This document shows, piece by piece, positions 1-4,783 of a stretch of 6,127 nt of DNA. The translations under genes and the position numbers were made by a program. The first letter of the stretch is position 1. Each line of letters opens with the position of its first letter. Origin of the DNA: an uncultured Veillonella sp. (GTDB lineage: Bacteria > Bacillota > Negativicutes > Veillonellales > Veillonellaceae). The notes below the pieces were generated by a model. It was not told the DNA's origin. It saw only the letters and a list, made by a program, of their open reading frames with translations, and searched no databases. The stretch is from positions 1 to 6,127 of the forward strand of contig CAAFUD010000203.1 in the NCBI GenBank assembly GCA_900766125.1, written 5' to 3'.

Positions 1-282
1 AACGTTATAAATATTTGCGAACAGCATATTAATTTATTGCATAATTTTATAATCATAAAATTATATGAATTAAAAATTATTATCATAAGATATGTATGTA
101 TTAAATATTTATATATCACAAATATTTATGGCAATAATCGTATTTCATAGATTAATTAATACCTAGAATGGCTTATTTATATGGGCTAATTGAATGAATT
201 GACATCAAGTTATCAAATATATTAATAGATATAAATAGATTCATATATCATAAAATCTAATATGTACAAATTCAGTTAACTT
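1..282. other. AT-rich intergenic DNA with no recognisable gene
   Basis: This stretch beyond the importer terminator is very AT-rich and holds no open reading frame with a ribosome binding site on either strand. The only discrete structure I see is a perfect 10-bp inverted repeat made almost purely of A and T (41-50 and 55-64, with a 4-base centre). A TTGACA hexamer at 199-204 on the plus strand has no good -10 partner at the right distance and nothing to express before the opposing terminator. The neighbouring gene must lie left of the window. Confidence 0.6.
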
Positions 283-335
283 AAAAAAAAGTCAAAAAAG
301 GAAGCAAACTCTGTAAACAGAATTTACTTCCTTTT
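283..335 (-). terminator. Strong rho-independent terminator of the amino acid importer operon
   Basis: Read on the minus strand, a 14-bp stem (331-318 paired with 313-300, two G-U wobbles, otherwise perfect) closes a TTTA tetraloop. It is followed by six T, GAC and then eight more T (299-283). Four A upstream of the stem can pair with the first T's and extend it. It lies about 20 bases after the ATPase stop codon and ends the three-gene transcription unit. The plus-strand side has a short T-run (332-335), so weak activity in the other direction is possible. Confidence 0.92.
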
Positions 336-351
336 ATATTAGAAATTATTA

Positions 352-1071
352 TTATAAAATTTTCGATAAGAACAATTTTGTTCTATCATTTGTTGGTGCA
401 TCAAATACTTTTTCAGGAGTATCATCTTCAAGAATTAATCCACCATCTACAAATAATACTCGGTCCGCAACCTCTTTTGCAAAGCCCATTTCGTGAGTAA
501 CAATAACCATCGTCATACCTTCTTCGGCTAGAGACTTCATTACATCCAGAACTTCGCGAACCATTTCTGGATCCAATGCAGAGGTAGGCTCATCAAAGAG
601 CATAACCTTTGGTTTCATTGCTAAAGCACGAGCTATAGCAACACGTTGCTTTTGACCACCAGATAAAGAGTCAGGATAAGCATTTGCTTTATCTTTCAAA
701 CCTACTCGATCTAATAAAATTTGACCAATTTTTTTAGCCTCATCACTAGATGTTTTGCGGACCTTAGTTTGTGCTAAAGTCAGATTTTCCATTACAGTCA
801 TGTGTGGGAAAAGATTAAAGTTTTGGAATACCATTCCTACTTCCGTGCGGACTTCATTAAGTTTAGATTTATCTGAAAGATCCATACCATCTACAATGAC
901 CTTACCAGATGTAGGCTCTTCCAAGTAATTCATAGTACGCAATACTGTACTTTTACCAGAACCTGATGGACCAATAATAACTACAACTTGACCTTTTTCG
1001 ATATGTAAATCAATGCCCTTTAATACTTCATTTTTACCAAAGGATTTATGTACATTTTCTAATTTAATCAT
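352..1071 (-). CDS. Polar amino acid ABC transporter, ATP-binding subunit (GlnQ/HisP family)
   Basis: This is the cytoplasmic ATPase that powers uptake of a polar amino acid by binding the permease encoded just upstream. The 239-residue length is typical for the family. Visible motifs in order: Walker A GPSGSGKST (34-42), Q-loop glutamine in VFQNFNLFPH (Q83), ABC signature LSGGQKQR (136-143), Walker B VMLFDEP (156-162), D-loop SALDPE, and switch histidine in THEMGFA (H193). All catalytic residues are intact. The ATG overlaps the permease stop codon as ATGA (1071-1068), and the nearest AAAGGAAA lies rather far upstream, so translation is probably coupled to the permease. The subfamily (glutamine, histidine, arginine or cystine importers) is clear, but the ATPase does not reveal the substrate, so the glnQ label marks the family only. 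Confidence 0.95.
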   Translation of the reverse strand: MIKLENVHKSFGKNEVLKGIDLHIEKGQVVVIIGPSGSGKSTVLRTMNYLEEPTSGKVIVDGMDLSDKSKLNEVRTEVGMVFQNFNLFPHMTVMENLTLAQTKVRKTSSDEAKKIGQILLDRVGLKDKANAYPDSLSGGQKQRVAIARALAMKPKVMLFDEPTSALDPEMVREVLDVMKSLAEEGMTMVIVTHEMGFAKEVADRVLFVDGGLILEDDTPEKVFDAPTNDRTKLFLSKIL

Positions 1072-1724
1072 TTAATGCTATATTTCCTTTCAAGGTAACC
1101 AACTAATTGTGAAATTGTTACTGTCATAATAAGGTAAATAACAGCAACTGTACCCCAGATTTCAAAGGATGCATACGTTTTAGCAATGATTAATTGACCA
1201 CGACGTGTCAATTCTTCGAAACCAATTACAGAAACCAATGAGGAGTCTTTCAACATAGCAATAAATTCATTACCCAATGGTGGAATAATTGCTTTGAAAG
1301 CTTGCGGCATGATGATATAGCGCATAGTTTGGCCCCAAGTCAAACCAAGAGATCGACCCGCTTCCATTTGACCTTTATCAATAGACTGAATACCAGCACG
1401 GAAGATTTCAGACACATAAGCACCAGAGTTAATACTACATGCAGTAACAGCAGCAATAAATGGATCAATACGTTGGCCAGTAATCATTGGCAATGCAAAG
1501 TAAATCAAGAAGATTTGTACCAATAATGGTGTACCACGAATGATATCTACATAACATTTTGCTAATAATCTAACTACAGTAAATTTAGATAAATTTGCTA
1601 TGGCTACTAATAGACCGATAAAGAAACCACAGCCTACAGACATGGCTGTAATTTCAACGGTTACAAGTGCACCTTGTAATAAAAGCGGTAAATTATCCGC
1701 AATTAACCCCCAATTAAAACTCAT
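1068..1724 (-). CDS. Polar amino acid ABC transporter, permease subunit (HisM/GlnP type)
   Basis: This is the inner-membrane channel subunit of the importer. The 218-residue protein is hydrophobic with about five membrane segments (approximately 15-43, 50-80, 87-110, 145-170 and 188-210). RGTPLLVQIFLIYF (63-76) is characteristic of the HisM/GlnP branch. The cytoplasmic coupling (EAA) loop runs from EAGRSLGLTWG (121-131) through MPQAFKAIIPPLGN (139-152) and should contact the ATPase. Only one permease gene is present, so the channel is most likely a homodimer (inference). The start is supported by AGGAG five bases before the ATG; this site sits in the 11-base gap after the receptor stop codon. 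The stop overlaps the ATPase start by four bases. Substrate specificity cannot be read from this protein. Confidence 0.95.
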   Translation of the reverse strand: MSFNWGLIADNLPLLLQGALVTVEITAMSVGCGFFIGLLVAIANLSKFTVVRLLAKCYVDIIRGTPLLVQIFLIYFALPMITGQRIDPFIAAVTACSINSGAYVSEIFRAGIQSIDKGQMEAGRSLGLTWGQTMRYIIMPQAFKAIIPPLGNEFIAMLKDSSLVSVIGFEELTRRGQLIIAKTYASFEIWGTVAVIYLIMTVTISQLVGYLERKYSIK

Positions 1725-1735
1725 GATCTCTCCTA

Positions 1736-2542
1736 TTATTTAAATTCTAACACTACTGGCATATCAGCTGGTGCATCTACATTAAACCATTTTTTATATA
1801 ATGTATTAAATTCACCATCGGCCTTCATATCGGCGATTGCTTTATTAATTTGTTCTTGCAAGTCTTTGTTGTCTTTATTGATTGCTAAGCCCAAATATTC
1901 TTTCGTATTTGGATATGCCATAAATTTAATATGTTGGTCTGGATGTTTAGTACTATAAAATTGAGCTACCGGCAAGTCAATTACAGTTGCATCAGCACCG
2001 CCATTTTGTAATTCTAACAAAGCTTCATTACTATGGTCAAACTCTTTTACAGTAGTACCTTCAATTTTATGAGCTAAATCAGCACCAGTTGTACCTAATT
2101 GAGCAGCAATCTTTTTACCTTTAAGATCATCAAGGGATGTGATATTAGCACCATCTTTATATACTACAGCAAGTGCATTTTCATAATATGGAGAAGAGAA
2201 TAACACCTTTTCACTTCTAGCTTTTGTAATAGTCATACCAGATGCTGCTACATCAATATCATGTGTATTTAACGCTGGAATTAAAGCATCAAAGGCAACA
2301 TTCTTAAGCTCTACATCTTTATTGATACGCTTACCGATGGCACGAATAAGATCAATATCAAAGCCTGTATAGTCTTGAGTTTTTTCATCTTTAAATTCAA
2401 ATGGGACAAATGTGGCATTAGTACCAACGATTAATTTATTAGAAGTTGTTTGTGTAGAAGATCCACAACCGCCAATTACAGTACCGGCCATTACTAACAT
2501 ACAACCACCAATGATTAATTTTTTTAACTTCCTATTTAACAT
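1736..2542 (-). CDS. Polar amino acid ABC transporter, substrate-binding lipoprotein (SBP family 3)
   Basis: This is the extracytoplasmic receptor that captures the amino acid and delivers it to the permease. I place the start at the ATG at 2542 (268 residues, MLNRKLKK). A GTG six codons upstream (2560) has no ribosome binding site, whereas GAGG lies eight bases before the ATG. The protein begins with a lysine-rich n-region, a hydrophobic stretch and a lipobox ending VIGGC, so Cys26 should be lipid-modified and anchor the protein. The family-3 signature GFDIDLIRAIGKRI is at 60-73. TKARSEKV (106-113) carries an arginine (R109) equivalent to the one that holds the ligand carboxylate in this family, and VIDLPVA (about 187-193) supplies the usual aspartate. 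It is the first gene of the operon, directly behind a good promoter. GlnH-like by impression; the exact ligand is unknown. Confidence 0.92.
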   Translation of the reverse strand: MLNRKLKKLIIGGCMLVMAGTVIGGCGSSTQTTSNKLIVGTNATFVPFEFKDEKTQDYTGFDIDLIRAIGKRINKDVELKNVAFDALIPALNTHDIDVAASGMTITKARSEKVLFSSPYYENALAVVYKDGANITSLDDLKGKKIAAQLGTTGADLAHKIEGTTVKEFDHSNEALLELQNGGADATVIDLPVAQFYSTKHPDQHIKFMAYPNTKEYLGLAINKDNKDLQEQINKAIADMKADGEFNTLYKKWFNVDAPADMPVVLEFK

Positions 2543-2550
2543 CAAATCAT

Positions 2551-2554
2551 CCTC
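2551..2554 (-). promoter_or_regulatory. Shine-Dalgarno site that fixes the lipoprotein start
   Basis: GAGG on the minus strand is eight bases upstream of the ATG at 2542 and lies inside the reading frame of the longer GTG-initiated version. A ribosome bound here would start at the ATG, so the longer N-terminus (MNEDDL) is probably not made. Confidence 0.75.
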
Positions 2555-2584
2555 GTTCACTAAACTAACTATTTTTATTACACT

Positions 2585-2612
2585 AGTATATCACTTAGTA
2601 TAATTATGTCAA
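2585..2612 (-). promoter_or_regulatory. Sigma-A-type promoter of the amino acid importer operon
   Basis: The minus strand shows a perfect -35 TTGACA (2612-2607), a 16-base spacer and a -10 TATACT (2590-2585, one mismatch from consensus). The predicted start of transcription near 2578 gives a leader of about 35 bases, too short for a riboswitch or T-box. Any control is therefore likely by a protein acting on or near the promoter. No obvious operator palindrome overlaps it. Confidence 0.8.
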
Positions 2613-2760
2613 CAATTTTGTATAGAAAATTATTAGATATCAATAAATCACTATATTTGTATTTTATTTTTATGCACTCATTGTATAATTATAATATCAA
2701 TGTATAATAACTTTCCCATAGGTAGTGGTTTTCTATAGATTTTTTAATATACAGATGTAT

Positions 2761-2796
2761 AAAAAGAAAAAAGCACATGAGAAAAGCCTCATGTGC
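2761..2796 (-). terminator. Intrinsic terminator of the structured RNA
   Basis: On the minus strand a perfect 9-bp stem GCACATGAG/CTCATGTGC (2796-2788 with 2781-2773) with a 6-base loop is followed by TTTTTTCTTTTT (2772-2761). It lies immediately after the closing stem of the RNA, which defines the transcript 3' end near 2765 and separates this RNA from the importer operon downstream. Confidence 0.93.
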
Positions 2797-2998
2797 CCGT
2801 ATACGGCTGACCTGGTCTTTGCCCCCACACTCGCCTGCTGGAAGGTTCGCTCATAAGTCCGAGACTCCCCACTACTACTCCTCTCGGTTTTACCGGCAGG
2901 ACTTACACCTAAGCCGCACCATGCTCACAACACCTTGGGTTGCTTATGTGGATCGTTTTGCCTGCGACTGGCATCGACTTTCAACCACAGACCCGTAT
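2765..2998 (-). ncRNA. Structured GC-rich non-coding RNA, candidate raiA-motif RNA
   Basis: About 230 bases of clearly higher GC content stand out from AT-rich flanks. On the minus strand the segment has its own promoter and terminator and no credible ORF. The ends pair: TATACGG at 2999-2993 with CCGTATA at 2806-2800, followed inward by GGTC with GACC. Internal helices include TGTGG/CCACA (2989-2985 with 2951-2947) enclosing a GCC...GGC hairpin (2972-2960), TAAGC/GCTTA (2946-2942 with 2914-2910), and TAAGTCC/GGACTTA (2905-2899 with 2860-2854) continued by CGAGA/TCTCG. Unpaired purine-rich stretches such as GGTTGAAAGTC look like conserved cores. Size, closed architecture, a terminator directly after the closing stem and a location near comFC fit the raiA-motif (ARRPOF-related) RNA class of Firmicutes. 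That identification is from memory and context, not a covariance match. A 6S RNA is the main alternative, but the branched fold does not look like its single long hairpin with a central bubble. That it is a structured RNA gene is much surer than its family. Confidence 0.75.
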
Positions 2999-3004
2999 AG
3001 ACGT

Positions 3005-3033
3005 ATTATAAAGAATAACATAATTCATGTCTA
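3005..3033 (-). promoter_or_regulatory. Promoter of the structured RNA
   Basis: The minus strand carries TAGACA (3033-3028, one mismatch from the -35 consensus), an ideal 17-base spacer and a perfect -10 TATAAT (3010-3005). Transcription should start near 2998, exactly at the 5' strand of the RNA's closing helix. The coincidence of promoter, closing stem and terminator strongly supports an independent RNA gene. Confidence 0.88.
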
Positions 3034-3103
3034 GATTTACGAAGACATATAATTTAATAAAATATACAAAACTTTTATCTTTATCGAACATATTAACGTT
3101 TAT

Positions 3104-3121
3104 TTCTCATTGAAATGAGAA
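3104..3121. promoter_or_regulatory. Perfect operator-like palindrome
   Basis: TTCTCATT and AATGAGAA form two perfectly inverted 8-base arms around a 2-base centre. It lies about 70 to 90 bases upstream of the structured RNA promoter (minus strand) and more than 200 bases upstream of the HD-GYP gene. The symmetry and size suit a dimeric repressor or activator. The arms recall AATGAGAA-type half-sites of metalloregulators such as Fur, but their order and spacing do not match a Fur or PerR box, so no regulator is assigned. No T-run follows it, so it is not a terminator. Confidence 0.4.
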
Positions 3122-3309
3122 CAAATTTTGCAACCCCTTTTTTCCGATGTATAGAAAATTGTAATAGAAAACCTAAAATATTCTTCATATTATTTTAATA
3201 TTTATAAAATTAATATTTCAAGGTACTATATTTAGTGCATTCCTAAAATGTCAATTATTTTTAGTATGCTAAATATGAATACAACATGTATAACAGAACA
3301 TACGTATCA

Positions 3310-3338
3310 TACACAAAACATTATTTATGGTGTATAAT
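3310..3338 (+). promoter_or_regulatory. Probable promoter of the HD-GYP gene
   Basis: A perfect -10 TATAAT is at 3333-3338. The hexamer 17 bases upstream, TACACA at 3310-3315, matches the -35 consensus only partly. A second -10-like TATACT lies at 3342-3347. The predicted transcript would carry a leader of roughly 90 bases including the hairpin at 3381-3413. The weak -35 suggests a modest or activator-dependent promoter. Confidence 0.45.
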
Positions 3339-3380
3339 TTGTATACTATTAAATAAGAACGGCCTAAAGTTGTACGATAT

Positions 3381-3413
3381 GAACATAAGTACGAGGGGTT
3401 GTACCATATGTTC
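3381..3413 (+). promoter_or_regulatory. Leader hairpin with Shine-Dalgarno-like loop upstream of the HD-GYP gene
   Basis: GAACATA (3381-3387) pairs with TATGTTC (3407-3413), and GTAC (3389-3392) with GTAC (3401-3404), leaving an 8-base loop GAGGGGTT (3393-3400). The loop presents a ribosome-binding-site-like GAGGGG, and the right arm contains an ATG (3408). A 12-base near-repeat, TTGTACGATATG at 3370 and TTGTACCATATG at 3399, places one copy at the left edge and one at the right. No T-run follows, so it is not a terminator. A translational control element or protein-binding site is plausible but unproven. Confidence 0.45.
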
Positions 3414-3509
3414 TACATGTTAGTTAAAGGGGTTTATTATGTTTATGTTATCATTAATGCAACCATCAGGGTTGTACGAACTGGAGAAGGACAGTTTAGA
3501 AGCCATTAG
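3408..3509 (+). CDS. Possible short upstream ORF overlapping the HD-GYP start
   Basis: A 33-codon frame starts MFYMLVKGVYYV and ends at TAG inside the HD-GYP gene, in a different frame. GAGGGG lies nine bases before its ATG. The peptide has no recognisable domain, although its first half is hydrophobic and aromatic. If translated it would carry ribosomes across the downstream ribosome binding site (AAAGGGG, 3426-3432) and could reduce or couple expression of the HD-GYP protein. It could equally be a chance frame; no conservation evidence is available here. Confidence 0.25.
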   Translation: MFYMLVKGVYYVYVIINATIRVVRTGEGQFRSH

Positions 3510-4041
3510 TGCTCAGCTCTTACAAATGATACAAATGAAGAGCTATCATCTATACACTCATTCTATCCAAGTTTCAAACTATGCAGTTAGTATTGCTGCT
3601 AAGATGGGTTTACCATTAAATGAAATTGAGCAAATTCGCCACGCAGCTTTACTTCATGACGTAGGGCTTTTAATGGTACCTAATGCATTAATTCAAAAAT
3701 CTCCATATCTTAACAAGCAAGAAATGTCCAAGTATAAACAACATGCTGCGAGTGGTGCCAATATGATTGAAAACTACCCATGTTGTCAACAAATCTTGCC
3801 TTATATTCGTTATCACCATGAAAAATGGGATGGCTCTGGTTATCCTAAACATTTGCGTGGTGCTAATATCCCATTAGGAGCTAGAATTATCGCTGTAGCA
3901 GATTATTACGATACAACAGTGAATCCTTCTACTGAATTTTGGGCAAAAACTAAAGCTAAAGCTAAAGAAGAACTCTTTAGTGCATCTGGCTCCCTTTTCG
4001 ATCCAGATGTAGTAAAAGCATTTATCGATGTTCTTGGTTAG
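3439..4041 (+). CDS. Stand-alone HD-GYP-type phosphohydrolase domain protein
   Basis: The 200-residue protein is almost entirely one HD-GYP domain, the fold of cyclic di-GMP phosphodiesterases. Metal-ligand candidates in order are H41 (YTHS), H73-D74 (LLHDVG), H102 (KQHAASG), H126-H127 and D155 (AVADYYD). The signature HHEKWDGSGYP (126-136) is complete. Two departures from the usual pattern stand out: the lysine normally found three residues after the HD aspartate is leucine here (HDVGL, L77), and the region after D155, often DRPYR, reads PSTEFW. There is no sensor, receiver or membrane segment. AAAGGGG six bases before the ATG supports the start. The gene is monocistronic, with its own terminator, on the strand opposite to comFC. 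It may cleave a cyclic dinucleotide or another phosphoester, or act as a nucleotide-binding partner; the fold is sure, the activity is not. Confidence 0.88.
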   Translation: MFMLSLMQPSGLYELEKDSLEAISAQLLQMIQMKSYHLYTHSIQVSNYAVSIAAKMGLPLNEIEQIRHAALLHDVGLLMVPNALIQKSPYLNKQEMSKYKQHAASGANMIENYPCCQQILPYIRYHHEKWDGSGYPKHLRGANIPLGARIIAVADYYDTTVNPSTEFWAKTKAKAKEELFSASGSLFDPDVVKAFIDVLG

Positions 4042-4052
4042 TCTCATGATTA

Positions 4053-4081
4053 AGCGTTCACCATAAGGTGAACGCTTTTTT
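4053..4081 (+). terminator. Intrinsic terminator of the HD-GYP gene
   Basis: A perfect 10-bp stem AGCGTTCACC/GGTGAACGCT (4053-4062 with 4067-4076) with an ATAA loop runs into a T-run to 4081. It begins 11 bases after the stop codon. It lies between two convergent genes and so also sits just past the comFC stop, but on the minus strand it is followed by only TT before AATC, so it should serve comFC poorly. Confidence 0.93.
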
Positions 4082-4087
4082 ATATAC

Positions 4088-4783
4088 TTAAAAACTACCG
4101 CTAGCTAATGTTAATGCATCAATTTTACAAGGTTTATATGTTCTAATGACCTTTGCGACGGCTTCAATTGTAGCCCCTGTAGTATATATATCATCTACGA
4201 TAAGTATTGTCTTATCCTTTAATTCAATATCTTTATAGTTAGCGCCAATGACAAAGGCCTCCTCAATATTTTGATGTCGTTCCTTATTCGTTAACGCCCA
4301 CATATCATTAGAAGTATCAAATTTGTATAAACAGTCTAACCAAGCAAAATGTTTATTATCTATATTGTGTAAAGATTTAGCCCACTTGGTAAAAAATAAA
4401 TCAACTTGGTTATATCCTCTCTTAGCTTTTTTCCTTTCGCTAGACGGAACAGGAATAATATAATCATAAATAACAGAGCACTTGCTATTAACAATATGAA
4501 ACTCATCATATTTCATGTAAAGGTTGTACGATGCTAAAAAAGGAGCAGCCCCTTTGGACTGCTCCTTTTTTTCGTTGAATTTTACATCGTAAATTATAGA
4601 CTTTAAACCACCACGGTATTCAGCCAATACACATACATCCTCTACGTAATGTAGAAATTTGTTTGGTACATGACGAATATGCAGTAGATCAGTAAAACAA
4701 GATTTACACCAATCCCCTTGTGTTGCTACAGAGGCCCCACAGTGAGGACATACAGGTGGAAATAGGAAATCCCAAAGACTCAT
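4088..4783 (-). CDS. ComFC/GntX-family phosphoribosyltransferase-fold protein, competence-associated
   Basis: A 231-residue ComF-type protein. The N-terminus has two CxxC pairs, C12-C15 and C26-C29, expected to bind zinc. The C-terminal half is a type I phosphoribosyltransferase fold: PVPSSERKKAKRGYNQ (111-126) is the family hallmark, and ILIVDDIYTTGAT (193-205) is the phosphoribosyl-pyrophosphate binding loop. In naturally competent bacteria ComFC homologues are required for, or assist, handling of incoming single-stranded DNA in the cytoplasm; its enzymatic substrate is unsettled. The ATG overlaps the recD2 stop as TAATG, and the nearest GGGAG is about 12 bases away, so it is likely translated by coupling. 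Oddly, codons for residues 71-83 form a perfect terminator-like hairpin (see 4536-4572). The frame stays open, so the gene looks functional. Confidence 0.92.
   Translation of the reverse strand: MSLWDFLFPPVCPHCGASVATQGDWCKSCFTDLLHIRHVPNKFLHYVEDVCVLAEYRGGLKSIIYDVKFNEKKEQSKGAAPFLASYNLYMKYDEFHIVNSKCSVIYDYIIPVPSSERKKAKRGYNQVDLFFTKWAKSLHNIDNKHFAWLDCLYKFDTSNDMWALTNKERHQNIEEAFVIGANYKDIELKDKTILIVDDIYTTGATIEAVAKVIRTYKPCKIDALTLASGSF
4536..4572. terminator. Bidirectional terminator-like hairpin inside comFC
   Basis: GGAGCAG (4542-4548) pairs with CTGCTCC (4559-4565), extended by six flanking A-T pairs to a perfect 13-bp stem with a 10-base loop. A-runs on one side and T-runs on the other give a terminator-like U-tract on both strands. 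It lies wholly inside the comFC coding sequence, encoding about KKEQSKGAAPFL, and on the minus strand matches an intrinsic terminator in the direction of comFC transcription. Active translation would mask it; poorly translated transcripts might stop here. Function is inferred from shape only. Confidence 0.55.

Larger units (their letters stand above)
3034..3360. other. AT-rich intergenic region between the RNA gene and the HD-GYP gene
   Basis: No gene is visible. The region separates two divergently transcribed units, so it should contain control elements for both. It includes a perfect palindrome at 3104-3121, two small inverted motifs of the form TTTAG...CTAAA (3231-3247 and 3260-3273), and the probable promoter of the HD-GYP gene near its right end. 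The heptamer GAACATA at 3296-3302 recurs in the leader at 3381-3387, but in such AT-rich DNA this may be chance. Confidence 0.55.

Noticed and set aside
41..64. Perfect 10-bp AT-only inverted repeat
   Set aside because: No T-run that would make it a terminator and no gene beside it within view; A/T-only palindromes arise easily in DNA this AT-rich. It is mentioned only in the intergenic entry.
199..228. Plus-strand TTGACA that might start a transcript
   Set aside because: The -10 region at proper spacing is poor, and the transcript would run straight into the importer terminator and antisense to the ATPase.
1302..1526. A 74-codon plus-strand frame inside the permease gene
   Set aside because: Shadow of the minus-strand permease, with no ribosome binding site or domain.
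2412..2603. A 63-codon plus-strand frame over the lipoprotein start and its promoter
   Set aside because: Antisense shadow of the lipoprotein signal region; its hydrophobic look comes from the reverse complement of the signal peptide.
2680..2710. Two TGTATAAT-like motifs on the plus strand, possible promoters
   Set aside because: No -35 partners and no downstream plus-strand gene; they would only read antisense through the structured RNA.
2765..2998. Cobalamin riboswitch, group II intron domain, RNase P RNA, signal recognition particle RNA or tmRNA as identity of the RNA
   Set aside because: Hallmark motifs of these classes that I know were not found, and the RNA ends in its own terminator with the next gene having a separate promoter, which argues against a cis-acting riboswitch.
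2777..3034. An 85-codon plus-strand reading frame across the RNA region
   Set aside because: It is antisense to the structured RNA, has no ribosome binding site and an implausible composition; it exists only because the GC-rich RNA gene lacks stops in that frame.
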